Assembly: GCA_037127255.1 (NCBI GenBank)
Contig: JBANSL010000010.1
Coordinates: forward strand, 26,616,620 to 26,680,619
DNA length: 64,000 nucleotides
From: Persicaria tinctoria
Taxonomy: Eukaryota > Streptophyta > Magnoliopsida > Caryophyllales > Polygonaceae
Direction: 5' to 3'
The position numbers and the translations under genes are program-made. The notes beneath the pieces were generated by a model. The model ran no database searches. It had not been told where the DNA came from and saw only the letters and a program-made list of their open reading frames with translations. This document shows positions 11,000 through 22,772 of this stretch, one piece after another (position 1 is the first letter of the stretch; each line of letters starts with the position of its first letter).

Positions 11000-12725
11000 A
11001 AAAAAAAAAAAAAAATTAGGCCGGCCTTCCCAATGGTTGATGGTTGGCGCGTGCATTCCCTCTCCATTAAAACCTAAAAGACCAAATTGGGTCATTTTCA
11101 ACCACAAAAACCAAAAAGCGTCTTTTGGAAGATTCGGATACCACTCTCCCGTCAACATCGCCACCAACCCCAACAGCATCCTTCGCCCCCGATTTCGCGG
11201 CCTGTGCGGTTTCTCCGGCGACCCGAGCGACGGCAACCGGCGACTGGGTGCGCGAGTCGAGTAGTTGTCCCCCCTTGTGCGGCGGCGGTCCAGTGTTTGC
11301 AGCAAATCCGCGGAATCGAGAGCTTCGCCTCTAGCCGCTCCCTCATTTCCGCCACTCGCAGTCCTCCCACTACGTTGTGTGACTGTAACTCCGGCAACCA
11401 TCGAACTAACACTTCGATTTGATATGGGTAAGTCACCAATTTTCTAGGGTTTTTTCGATTTGTGAATCAAGAGTTTTAAATATGTGTTTTTGCTCTTATT
11501 TGTGTAATCGGTGAAAGTATTCACCGATTCCTTTCGGTTTTCTTGTTAATGGTGTATGAATGTGTGAAATTTGGATGAAAATAGAAGATACAATGAGGGA
11601 ACTAAAAAAATCTGAGAATTTGGGTGGAATTGGTTAATAATGTAGGGTTATTCGGAAGAAATAGTGGGTTTCTGTTAAATTCGTGTTAAGTAATGGGCGT
11701 TTGTTAACGTATGAGATATTATTAGAGCAAATGACTGGTTTTCCGACTACTAATCTATGTATTTGTGGCTTCCGACGGCCAGAAAACATACTAAATGCTC
11801 TGAATAAACAATGTTAGTTGACTGAATAATATTCCGAAGATTGTAAAAAGCGACATAGAAAAAGAGATATTTGAACAAACAAGATATATGGTATGTTATT
11901 TGGGAAAAAATATATGATAATTTTAGACTTGAGGTGTAATTGGTTAGTAATGTAGGGTTATTCGGCATAAATAGTGGGTTTCTGTTAAATTTGTGTTAAA
12001 TAATGGGTGTTTTGTAACGTGTGATATAATATTCGAGCAAATGACGGGTTTTTCGACTGCTAATCTATGTATTTGTGGCTTCCGACGGGGAGTGTGTGGA
12101 GTTTTGGGGTTGAAATGAGGTGACTTTGTGTTTTATATGTTTTTAAGAAAGATTGCAATCAAATAAGGGATTCAAATAAATGAGAAAAGTATGTAATGTG
12201 TTTGGACAGGAAAGTATTCATGAAAAAGATAGTGTTTTAAGATGATTTGAGTGTGATGGTGGGTGTAGATTTGGAGCGTGGTTCATGTGATTGTGGGTGT
12301 AGATTTGGAGCGTGGTTCATGTGATTTGTAACTTTAAATGCTTTGTAATTGGTGAATAATATAACAACAATAAAGCTGATTCAACTGAATAAATGATTCA
12401 GTCGAATATTCATTTTATAAACATGAAACTAGAGAGTATGTAAAAGAATTAAAGGGAATATGTCACATAAAAATAAAGCTTATTCAACTGAATAAACCTG
12501 AAGACCTGACCGAATAATACCTCGTATTGCAAATATAAGGGGCATTATTCGGGCAAACCTAATGGTTTAGACAGGGGAGTGATGGTTATTATTGTGTAAC
12601 AATCGACTTAAATTGAGAAATGCAAAGTATTGTGGTGTATTGAGTCTACCTATTGCAAGGGTCACTCCTGTTATAAGTTCGTAAGTTTAAGTGTTATAAT
12701 TTGTGTATGAAATAGGAAAAAAAGA
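11000..12725 (+). other. 5' region and long leader intron of the Ulp1-like gene, with a ~160-bp direct duplication
   Basis: GC-rich sequence at about 11140-11425 ends in a donor (GATATGG|GTAAGTC) and could be the first, non-coding exon. The next acceptor (GAAATAG) precedes 12716. In between, a ~160-bp block occurs twice (about 11622-11782 and 11931-12095, offset 309 bp), with GTAGGGTTATTCGG and CTAATCTATGTATTTGTGGC in both. A 39-bp unit with GATTTGGAGCGTGGTTCATG is doubled near 12268-12330. No coding frame of interest is seen in the intron. Confidence 0.5.
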
Positions 12726-13351
12726 ATGTTGCAACGGTCTAGTGCAAAAAGTAGCGGGGCGGGAAAAACATCATTCTCTAATTCGGAGACAAGCAAGAGG
12801 GTGGTCTACTCAGAGGACAGCGATGATGACTTCGTTACCAATACAGCTGTCGGAGAGGACATCCCTGCGAATCCAAATAAAAGGAGAGCAACACATACAT
12901 CCACATCTACTAGTAACGATGCAATGAGTAAGTTGTTCGATAAACATTTAATTTTTATCGTTGGTTGGAGAATAAAAGTTATGTATTCTTAAGTATCATG
13001 TGTAGATTTCCCTATGGTTTAAGTATGTATTAGATCAAGATCGTTGATAAACATTTGGTGGTTTGTAAAAATTGCAGTTGCAGAAGCATCGGGAGTGAGG
13101 AAAAAAGGGTCAACAGATAGGCATAGGTGTCGGTCGAAGAGAGCTAGAGAAGAGCCACCAAGAGATAGCCAAGGTATTTAACAAACGGATGTGGTTGTTA
13201 GTTTTTAGATTTATTACCTGAAAAGGATGAATCTAACTCATTTTATTAACCTATGAGATGGATATTATTCGATTGAATGTGATAATTTAATAACCTCTCA
13301 AATGGATACTATTCGATGTAATGATGTTGTGAACTTTTTTTGTTATGTGTA

Positions 13352-15257
13352 TGTTGTGAGCCTAATTTGCCATATTTTATACAATCATTTATATCGATTT
13401 CTGCACGCATTTCATACATTTGGGTTAGAATAATACAGAATCTGTGTAGTTTACACTTATTTGCAATATATGGAGGTCTACACAAGTTTTGGTTATATTT
13501 CGCAGAAATCGGACGCACTTTGGAGCTTAAAGGAAACTCATGGAGAAGCTAAGGATGGTGCAGCTGGAGAAAAACCCATTTTTCGGCTTTTATCATTCTG
13601 AATCAAGCTTTCATGGCTTCATGAAAGTTGTAGCCCTCGGAAAGAGCTTTCCAACGCATGGTCATATGCGTCAATCCGACGAACGAGGACTCGGGAAAGT
13701 GCGTTTTAAGAACGGAGCAGAATGCTGAAAGCAACAGCGTTACTCGAAATCGACCACATTGGTCTACATCGACAAGAGCTTGCTCGACGTTTGCTCCAGA
13801 GGACGAGATCGAGCACGAGATGAAGACAAATATTGCTCTACGTCGAGGAAGTTACTCTACGTCGAGGAAGCTGGTCTACGTCGAGGAAGCTGCTCGATGT
13901 CGAGGAAACCCCAAGTGACCGACGTCGAGTAATCCTGATCTTGTTAAGGTTCTATCCCGAATCCGATGGTGATATTTTCGAGATCAAATTCCATCCGGAT
14001 CTATCAGGAGCTATCAAGGTCCATCATGAAGAGAGAGATCTATCCACTTGAAGACTTTAGATATATTTCCCTTATTTAGATTTAATTATGTTATTGCTTT
14101 TATTTATCATTAAGCTTTTAGATATAATTTTAGATATAGATAGAGATTTTTATCCTTGATTAGCAAGGATTAGAAGTCTATAAATAAAGCCCTAGGGGCT
14201 GGTTTTTCATTCATTTAGAAACACAATCAATTCCATTTAAGTAGAGTAGAGAGAGAAAGTTTGTAGCAAGCAAGGTGGAAAGGCGAAAGCGGATTTGTCT
14301 TGTGGGTTGTAAGCTTTCTTTATTTAATTCAATGCAAGTTAGTTTCTTTTGTTATTTAATGTCTTTCTTGATAATGAAGAGCGAGTAGTCCACCCACTTC
14401 TGGGGCTGGGGTGAGCCCGACGGTGGCCATGTGAGATGATGCGGTAAAGGTCAGATCTTTTTATGCGATTCGTCTTCTATCCCTATGAGCATGATTCTTT
14501 TGCGAGAGTTGAAGGTGATCCTTGTTTGTGTTATTGAAGCGAAAGTGATCTTAATACAACTTGGATTAATTATGTGAAAAGGGTTAGTAACAATTAGGGT
14601 TTATGCGAAAGCCTCTATTTGCCTATTTGTTAAGCAACGAAAGTTATTTTGATGGAAAGCATGATCTTTTATGCCTTTAAGTGTTACTTTGCATGGTTAT
14701 CGTTGTGGCGTTGATACCCTGGCTTTGGAAGTTCTTTATTATATTGATTTATTTCGTCGGAATTTTGAGTTTTGGGTTCGAGAATTTGCATTTTAAAGTT
14801 ACTGTTTTCAGTCGATACAGAGGAGCTCTTGTCGATCTCGAGTAGCTTCTACTCGATATCGAGTTGGCTTGTCTACATCGAGTTATCTGTTTGCTTTGTT
14901 GAGTTACTGTTGTCGACATCTGTAGTCGATATCGAGGACCGTTAGTCGATATCGACCAACTTCTGTGTCCTCGCTTTTGCTTCTGCTTTGCTTTGTCTTT
15001 TCTGTGTTCGTTTTGAACTCTGCTTTTGTTTGTTCTTTTCTGTTTTATTTCTGTTTCTGCCTTTGTTATTTTGTTTCTGTCTTCTGTTGCTTTTCTGTGA
15101 GATATACAGCTGCCTAGGATCCGCTGACACTCTTCCTCGTGGATTTGATCCTGACTTTCTCTTACTGCATTGGAGGAGTCTTGTATTTATTTGTCGGGGC
15201 ACAAATCTGGTTTGAGTTATTTCATTATATTTCATACTCGATTTCCTCCTCACAACA
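13352..15257 (+). repeat. 5' LTR of the Athila-like element
   Basis: The 1906-bp LTR carries three tandem CTACGTCGAGGAAG units near 13838-13893. A probable promoter lies at 14175-14190 (CTATAAATAAAGCCC) with the transcript start shortly after. Clusters of TCGATATCGA / TCGACATCGA words occur at 13745-13935 and 14805-14960. Open frames inside it on both strands are not genes. Confidence 0.9.
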
Positions 15258-15260
15258 AAT

Positions 15261-15278
15261 TGGCGCCGTTGCCGGGGA
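15261..15278 (+). other. Primer binding site of the Athila-like element (tRNA-Asp type)
   Basis: TGGCGCCGTTGCCGGGGA follows the LTR end by three bases. It is the characteristic minus-strand primer site of Athila/Tat elements. Confidence 0.85.
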
Positions 15279-15340
15279 AGCTATCATTCGCGCCTTAGGT
15301 AGTCAGTTCTCACGTTCTCTTTGAGTTACTTTGCAGGTGT

Positions 15341-18300
15341 ATGCGTCGTTCTGGTCAAACATCTGAGTTTGACGCCTTAGACGAACCGGAACGCCTTTTT
15401 CACATCAGAGCTAAACTACAAAGAGCCATGGCGGCCGCTGAAACACAGGAACAGCTGATCGCAAGGCTTACAAGGGAATTGGCCGCTAAAGATGCTACTA
15501 TCGCCACTGAGAAAGCAGCAAGGGAGCAAGCAGAAGCTGAGCTTGCCCAGTTCCCAACCACTGCAGAGGATTATATGCATCCAGCGCTCGTCATGCCTGA
15601 ATCGACGATTCTAATCCCTGACAACTCTTTTGAAATTCGCACTCAATTTCTTATAGAGCTTAAAAATAATGCCTTTTATGGTAGATTTAATGAGTGTTCT
15701 CTTGAACATATTACAAACTTTTCTGACATGTGCCGTACTCTTGCTGAAGGTACAACTTTGGAATATGTCAAGATGAAGGCTTTTCGCTGGTCTCTCGCTG
15801 GACCTGCACTGAAGTGGCTTGAAGGGCTGAAACCAAAATCCCTAACAACATGGGCCCAAGTAGAGCAAGAGTTTATGAACAAATTCTTCCCACCCGCCAA
15901 AACAGCACATCTCCGCCAGAAAATCACCGCCTTCAAACAGAAGCAAGGCGAACCGCTGGCAAAGGCATGGGAGCGCTACAAAGAATTGCTGCGATCTTGC
16001 CCTACTCATGGACAGCCACCCTACGTCATTCAGGAGATCTTCTTCAATTCTCTTGATCAAGTCACTAAGGACAGAATCAACCATTGTACTCGCTATGAGT
16101 ATCTGACGGTGCCACCAGCTGACGCTTGGGGTGTGCTGGAGAAGCTCACTAACTATGAAAACAAGTATGGGTCTACTGCAACCTATGAAGAGAACCCCTA
16201 CGCCAGGCCAGCACCATCCATGCCTCTCTATGAGCCTCCAAAAGAGATTGATCCTAATGTAAGGGAACAGTACTATAGATACCAGAATAAGAAGCTCCTC
16301 AAACAAGTAAAGTATCTCTCTATCAACCAGCCTTGTATTGAATGCGGATCGCAAAGGCACACCACTCCTGAGTGCCCACACACAGAGCAAGTCAGGATGG
16401 CAGAGCACCATGAGGAGGTAGCTTACGCAGGAGGTCCTAATCGCTACATGGGGGACCAAAGGTTTCAGCAACCACAATGGAACCAAGGTGTCCCTAGGAA
16501 CCCCCCGCCCTACAGAGCTCCAGGACATCCGGAAAGGGACCAGAAAAAGGATGATATACAGACAGTCCTAGAGGAAATACGGAGGAACCACTCAGAAACT
16601 AGGCAATCCTTCAACTCCGTCTACACTCAGATGCAAGGTGTCAACTCTAGGCTTGGGGAAATTGATATATGGCGAAAATCAGTTGATACACAGATTGGTC
16701 AGCTGGCAGCGGGAATCCCCAGACAGTCAGGTGCGCTCCCTGGATCTTCAGAACCAAATCCTAAGGGAAAGACTGGACACATCGCTGCTGTAAAACTCAG
16801 AAGCGGACATCAACTTCAAGAGCCAGAGGTCGGAAAGCAGCAGAACAACGAAGAACAACAAGTCGACGTCAACCAGGGCCTACTCGATATCGAGGAAGGT
16901 CTACTCGATCTCGATGAGAAACTTCAAAAACCCTTGTCTGCACTACACAGCAACTCGACATCACCCAACCTGGTCGAGATCGACAAGGGTGTGGTCGATA
17001 TCGAAGACACCCAACCCGAGGTCGAGAAAACTACAACACTTCCGACGTTTGTTCTGGCTCCGAAAAAGAAGCTGCTTTTCCCCACAAAATATCCCAAGGA
17101 CCCAGCAGAAAAGAAATTTCAGCGCTTCATCAAGATGCTTCAGAAACTCAACGTCATCATCCCCCTCACAGAAGCTCTCAATGAAATGCCATCTTATGTC
17201 AAGTTCCTGAAGAAGATACTGAGCAAAAAGCGATCGATGGCTGAAATTATAGAGGAATGCATCCATTTGGACATACTGGAGAAGAGGCCAGATCCAGGTA
17301 AGTTTGCTATAACCATTGGATTTGGTCCATACAAAATTAATGCCTTATGTGATCTTGGAGCTAGTGTGAGTATAATGCCTTTAATAGACCTGGGCAAACG
17401 CGGGCCGGCCCGCCCGGCCCGTCCAACCCGCCCGCCTTTTTGGACAGGCTTGGGTAGAGGGAAAAGCCCAACCGGGCCGCTAAGCCCGGCCTGCACCCGC
17501 TGCGGGCACGGGATTGGGTAGGACAGTCTACCCGTTACGGGCCGCTAGGCCCGTAACGGGTACCCGCTATTTTTATATATATTAAAATATAAAATATATA
17601 AAATATAAATTATTAATTATAAGAAAAAAAAAACAAAAACAAATATCTATACAGTATACCTTAAGCTAATTAGGCAATTGCTAATTTACTAATGAAGTGA
17701 AGCTTCTGCAATTGCTAATGAAGGCTTGCTGCCTTGTTGGACATTACAGACTTACAGTACTTGTTGGACATTATAGACTGCGGCAATTGCTAGTGAAGTG
17801 AAGCTAGTTGCACACAACTATTTTTTTTTATAGTTTAACGTCATTACAGTACAAGTGAAGACGTGTAACACTCAAGGGTGTAATCTGAGTGTAATTTGGC
17901 GGGTACCCGCGGGCCGCCTGTGCCCGCAATGACGGACGGGTTCGGACAACATTTTCAACCCGTTAAGCGGGCTTAGCCCGGCCCGTGCCCGCAACACCGG
18001 GATAAAATTTGAGCAAAAGCCCGTCCCAAGCCCGGCCCGCGCCCGCATTTGCCCGGGTCTAGCCTTTAACAATTTGGTCCAAGATTAAGATAGGTGCCCT
18101 AGAGCCTGTGGATGCTAGACTTTACATGGCCAACAACACGGTGGTCATTCCAACAGGCATGGTGGACAATGTGCCAGTACAAGTAGGTAAATTCTTTGTC
18201 CCTACTGATTTCCTAGTTGTTGATATGTAAGAAGATCCTGCTTGTCCAATTATTCTAGGGAGACCCTTCTTGGCGACGGTGGATGCCAACATAAGCGTAA

Positions 18301-18545
18301 GGAAAGGAGTGCTCACTTTCAACATCAGCGATGAGGTAATTGAGTATTCCTTTAATAAAACTGAAAGGCTTACAGGTCCAATGGAAGAGGTAAAATCTAT
18401 CTCAGCTGGCTACATCACCTGCGGGGAACCCAAGGTCAGAAATATGACCCCTGAGGAACTGGAAAAGAGGGATATGGAGGCCCAGGTGGAGGAGATCAAG
18501 GCAATCCTAAAGGAGGACACAGAAAGTCCAATCGACACAAACTAA
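15341..18545 (+). pseudogene. gag-protease polyprotein of the Athila-like element, split by a hAT MITE
   Basis: The ATG at 15341 opens a frame reaching 17384 before the MITE. Residues 27-72 are a probable coiled coil and residues 95-270 a retrotransposon gag core (SLAGPALKWLEGL, FMNKFFPP). A zinc knuckle (CIECGSQRHTTPEC) lies at 332-345. A tail with LLDIE / VDIE repeats follows at about 505-560. The aspartic protease begins with ALCDLGASVSIMPL at about 670-683. The MITE (17385-18061) cuts it there. The frame resumes at 18070 with PVQVGKFFVPTDF, hits a TAA at 18227-18229, then continues as IILGRPFLATVDANISVRKG to a stop at 18543-18545. The readthrough of the gag frame into the MITE is artefactual. 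Confidence 0.85.
17385..18061. mobile_element. hAT-type MITE inside the Athila protease, 8-bp TSD
   Basis: This 677-bp element has imperfect terminal inverted repeats (TAGACCTGGGCAAACGCGGG and, inverted, TAGACCCGGGCAAATGCGGG). A perfect 8-bp target duplication GCCTTTAA lies at 17377-17384 and 18062-18069. GC-rich subterminal blocks full of GGCCCG/CGGGCC words flank an AT-rich centre. The 8-bp duplication and TIR place it in the hAT superfamily. It has no coding capacity. Confidence 0.9.
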
Positions 18546-19364
18546 GGTACGTCATTATGGACTAATTATTTTTCGGATGCCTTGACAGGAACCAAGTATG
18601 GGGTCAAGATCGACCAAGGCTCCTCGACATCAAGGACCATAGTCGACCTCGACCAAAAACAGAAACCTCCACCAGCACCAGCATCGTCGATCAGCCAGAC
18701 AGAAGCTGGGCCCTGCTCGATATCGAGTACGCTCCTCGACATCGACCACCAGAGCCCTGCCTCGACTTCGCCTTACTCGACGCTGACGACACCAGAGCCA
18801 GGATCCTCCTCGACATCGACCACCCTAGTCGATATCGACCACCCCTCTGCTTCCTCGACTTCACCTTCCTCGACACTGGAGCCACCAGGAGCAGAAAGTT
18901 ACTCGAGATCTAGTAGTCTACTCGATGTCGACAAGCCCTCCCCTTCATCGACTTCTGCATCCTCGAGTAGACCACAACCAGAACCTGCAGCCTTGTCGAG
19001 ATCGACTAGCCCTAGTCGAGATCGATCAAACACTGTGGTCCCCGATTCCGTCTCTGCGAAGGTAAGCCAATGTATGGATCTTTCTTCTCCTATTTCCATT
19101 AAAGATCTATCTATACATGGGAGAGGTTTGCCTTGGTATGTACGCTTATGTAGGATAATCAATGATGAGCCTAAGGAGTATGAAGTTGGAGACAAGCTCT
19201 ATGTCTCTAAATCAAAGGATCATTGGTTCCCTAACAAATTCAACAAGAAGAGGATGGGGCCTTTCGTGGTGAACAAGATCCATTCTGGAGGATTGCAGCT
19301 GATGGACAAGAATGGAGTCCTATTTGAAGCCCATGCTACATGGGCCCTGCAAATGCCACCTTGA
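18546..19364 (+). CDS. Second ORF of the Athila-like element: LDID-repeat region fused to integrase-like C-terminus
   Basis: An open frame runs to the stop at 19362-19364 (about 260 residues). Residues 10-160 are Ser/Thr/Pro-rich and contain repeated STLLDIDH, TTLVDIDH and SSLLDVDK peptides. These are written by the TCGACATCGACC words that also fill the LTRs. The last ~70 residues (EVGDKLYVSKSKDHWFPNKF, KRMGPFVVNKI) resemble the C-terminal segment of gypsy integrases. The reverse transcriptase and integrase core expected upstream are missing, so this looks like the junction of an internal deletion or a rearranged ORF. Whether it is translated is unknown. Confidence 0.5.
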   Translation, partial: GTSLWTNYFSDALTGTKYGVKIDQGSSTSRTIVDLDQKQKPPPAPASSISQTEAGPCSISSTLLDIDHQSPASTSPYSTLTTPEPGSSSTSTTLVDIDHPSASSTSPSSTLEPPGAESYSRSSSLLDVDKPSPSSTSASSSRPQPEPAALSRSTSPSRDRSNTVVPDSVSAKVSQCMDLSSPISIKDLSIHGRGLPWYVRLCRIINDEPKEYEVGDKLYVSKSKDHWFPNKFNKKRMGPFVVNKIHSGGLQLMDKNGVLFEAHATWALQMPP

Positions 19365-20846
19365 GCTAAATGGAAAGTCGGCCTAGCGACTATAAAATCT
19401 AGAGCTTGTACATAGACTTTTTGGGACATTTTGGACATTGTTTTGTTTGTTTTTGGTTTTGAACACTTTTTCTATTATGGGTATATGTCTTCTGCACTTT
19501 TCAGGTCCATGGATAGAACCAAGCAATATACATACTCGGCCCAGGAGGTGCTTCCATTCGAAATTTAGAAGCCCTGCACATCTGTCTAGTGAGTTTCTTT
19601 CTTTACCCTTGTTTTTATACAGTGAGGACACTGTAATGTTTAAGTATGGGGTGGGGGAAGGGCTTACTTTATGCATTATTTTCCATATTTGACATTATTT
19701 GTGCATATTTCGAATTTATTTCTTTGAATTGCTACATGGCTATTTTGGAATGCATTATTGATTTATGTGCTTATATGCATGTTTTCCAAAGTTTGAAAAA
19801 ATGACCCCCATTTGAAATTTTTGATAAATGTCATGGAAGCTTTATTGAACTCGACGATGCAAAATTGGATTCATTAAAGATATAGCATGAAATTGCCTAG
19901 TAAAGGGAAGTCACAATGAAGTACATATTTTAGATGAAAACCGTGAAAGGAGGTAAAATTTGAAGTTGCTTTTTGACATGTTGCATGATAAGATGATGGA
20001 GGACTTTATATTTCCATACATGCTCATTGTGTATATCTTAGCCTTACCTATGCTTATGCATCACAAAAAAGCCATAATATGCCTAATTTCATATATTGCT
20101 CCACATGATCTAAATATTACCATTCTTTACCTTATTCGGGGATTATGTTGAGAATGATGTTACATTATGGAGAAGTTATATGGTTGTTGTGTTGAGATTA
20201 TTATTATTGGAGTTTGGAAGGAAATTGTTTGAAATGTATGGAAAATTTAATGAGTGAAAGAAAATCCAATCACCTCAGGAGATAAAGGTAGATTGACCCT
20301 GCTCTCTGAGATAATAGTTTGGAGAGATGGGACACATTGTGAGGAGTCCAAAGCACTAAGTATCCGGGGCCATTCATGACACCCATGTTTGCGACTCGCG
20401 AGAAGGCAGTGCTGAGGTTAGAGAGGTAAAAGCATTATTATTGATAAAAGCATTATGAAAGGTGATGAAACTTATGAGAAAGAATGTGGTATGAAATTCA
20501 GTTTGGAAATACTCCATTTCCCCGGATCATTAGCACCACATTGCCAAAATTTGCCCATCTTTAGCCTTTTACCGATCTACTCTTTATTTGAGCTGAATTA
20601 AAGTCCTCTTGATTATTAATGCTTTGTCACATGAATTGTTTTTGCATAACCCTCCTTTTGTGAGTAGATGTTGCTTCTGTATAATTGCACATGCATAGAC
20701 TTGTGACACTAGTACCTTTTCAAGGATGGTAATTGACTGCAGGGATATATAAGAATGAATCTAATATGTTGAGAGTTTTGAATTCTTCCCCTGAATGACA
20801 ATTAAAAGTATTGCTTGAGGACAAGCAAGTTTAAGTATGGGGTGTT
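19365..20846 (+). other. Non-coding 3' internal region of the Athila-like element
   Basis: About 1.5 kb between ORF2 and the 3' LTR with no credible ORF. AAGTATGGGGTGGGGGAAGG at 19642-19661 resembles the terminal AAGTATGGGGTGTT tract and may be a second purine tract. No env-like frame is seen. Confidence 0.6.
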
Positions 20847-22772
20847 TGTTGTGAGCCTAATTTGCCATGTTTTATACAATCATTTATATCGATTTCTGCA
20901 CGCATTTCATACATTTGGGTTAGAATAATACAGAATCTGTGTAGTTTACACTTATTTGCAATATATGGAGGTCTACACAAGTTTTGGTTATATTTCGCAG
21001 AAATCGGACGCACTTTGGAGCTTAAAGGAAACTCATGGAGAAGCTAAGGATGGTGCAGCTGGAGAAAAACCCATTTTTCGGCTTTTATCATTCTGAATCA
21101 AGCTTTCATGTCTTCATGAAAGTTGTAGCCCTCGAAAAGAGCTTTCCAACGCATGGTCATATGCGTCAGGCCAACGAACGAGGACTCGAGAAAGTGCGTT
21201 TTAAGAACGGAGCAGAATGCTGAAAGCAACAGCGTTACTCGAAATCGACCACATTGGTCGACATCGACAAGAGCTTGCTCGACGTTTGCTCCAGAGGACG
21301 AGATCGAGCACGAGATGAAGACAAATATTGCTCTACGTCGAGGAAGTTACTCTACGTCGAGGAGATTTACTCTACGTCGAGGAAGCTGGTCTACGTCGAG
21401 GAAGCTGCTCGATGTCGAGGAAACCCCAAGTGACCGACGTCGAGTAATCCTGATCTTGTTAAGGTTCTATCCCGAATCCGATGGTGATATTTTCGAGATC
21501 AAATTCCATCCGGATCTATCAGGAGCTATCAAGGTCCATCATGAAGAGAGAGATCTATCCACTTGAAGACTTTAGATATATTTCCCTTATTTAGATTTAA
21601 TTATGTTATTGCTTTTATTTATCATTAAGCTTTTAGATATAATTTTAGATATAGATAGAGATTTTTATCCTTGATTAGCAAGGATTAGAAGGCTATAAAT
21701 AAAGCCCTAGGGGCTGGTTTTTCATTCATTCAGAAACACAATCAATTCCATTTAAGTAGAGTAGAGAGAGAAAGTTTGTAGCAAGCAAGGTGGAAAGGCG
21801 AAAGCGGATTTGTCTTGTGGGTTGTAAGCTTTCTTTATTTAATTCAATGCAAGTTAGTTTCTTTTGTTATTTAATGTCTTTCTTGATAATGAAGAGCGAG
21901 TAGTCCACCCACTTCTGGGGCTGGGGTGAGCCCGACGGTGGCCATGTGAGATGATGCGGTAAAGGTCAGATCTTTTTATGCGATTCGTCTTCTATCCCTA
22001 TGAGCATGATTCTTTTGCGAGAGTTGAAGGTGATCCTTGTTTGTGTTATTGAAGCGAAAGTGATCTTAATACAACTTGGATTAATTATGTGAAAAGGGTT
22101 AGTAACAATTAGGGTTTATGCGAAAGCCTCTATATGCCTATTTGTTAAGTAACGAAAGTTATTTTGATGGAAAGCATGATCTTTTATGCCTTTAAGTGTT
22201 ACTTTGCATGGTTATCGTTGTGGCGTTGATACCCTGGCTTTGGAAGTTCTTTATTATATTGATTTATTTCGTCGGAATTCTGAGTTTTGGGTTCGAGAAT
22301 TTGCATTTTAAAGTTACTGTTTTCAGTCGACACAGAGGAGCTCTTGTTGATCTCGAGTAGCTTCTACTCGATATCGAGTTGGCTTGTCTACATCGAGTTA
22401 TCTGTTTGCTTTGTTGAGTTACTGTTGTCGACATCTGTAGTCGATATCGAGGAACGTTAGTCGATATCGACCAACTTCTGTGTCCTCGCTTTTGCTTCTG
22501 CTTTGCTTTGTCTTTTCTGTCTTCGTTTTGTTCTCTGCTTTTGTTTGTTCTTTTCTGTTTTATTTCTGTTTCTGCCTTTGTTCCTTTGTTTCTGTCTTCT
22601 GTTGCTTTTCTGTGAGATATACAGCTGCCTAGGATCCGCTGACACGCTTCCTCGTGGATTCGATCATGACTTTCTCTTACTGCATTGGAGGAGTCTTGTA
22701 TTTATTTGCTGGGGCACAAATCTGGTTTGAGTTATTTCATTATATTTCATACTCGATTTCCTCCTCACAATA
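20847..22772 (+). repeat. 3' LTR of the Athila-like element
   Basis: A 1926-bp copy of the 5' LTR. It has four instead of three CTACGTCGAGGA-type units near 21331-21405, which accounts for the length difference. A CAACA to CAATA change alters the last bases of the LTR. Confidence 0.9.

Larger units (their letters stand above)
13352..22772 (+). mobile_element. Athila-like Ty3/gypsy LTR retrotransposon, pol-deleted, with 5-bp TSD
   Basis: The LTRs (13352-15257 and 20847-22772) start TGTTGTGAG and end CTCACAACA (the right copy ends ATA). The insertion is bracketed by GTGTA at 13347-13351 and 22773-22777. A tRNA-Asp-type primer site (TGGCGCCGTTGCCGGGGA) at 15261-15278 and a purine-rich tract (AAGTATGGGGTGTT) ending at 20846 are as in the Athila/Tat branch. 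The internal region has gag plus protease, then jumps to an ORF with a short integrase-like tail. Reverse transcriptase, RNase H and the integrase core are absent, so the element depended on a relative. The LTRs differ mainly by one extra ~20-bp minisatellite unit and a few substitutions, which suggests recent insertion. Confidence 0.9.

Noticed and set aside
14942..15324. Basic and hydrophobic ORFs in the Athila LTR (also 22457-22730)
   Set aside because: They are duplicated in both LTRs, come from CT-rich sequence and have no domain; the region is R-U5 of the LTR.
15842..16528. 228-residue minus-strand ORF opposite gag
   Set aside because: It is a shadow of the gag frame on the other strand, without domain or conservation.
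17385..17521. C-terminal extension of the gag-protease frame (Arg/Pro-rich)
   Set aside because: This is readthrough into the GC-rich end of the hAT MITE, bounded by its TSD.
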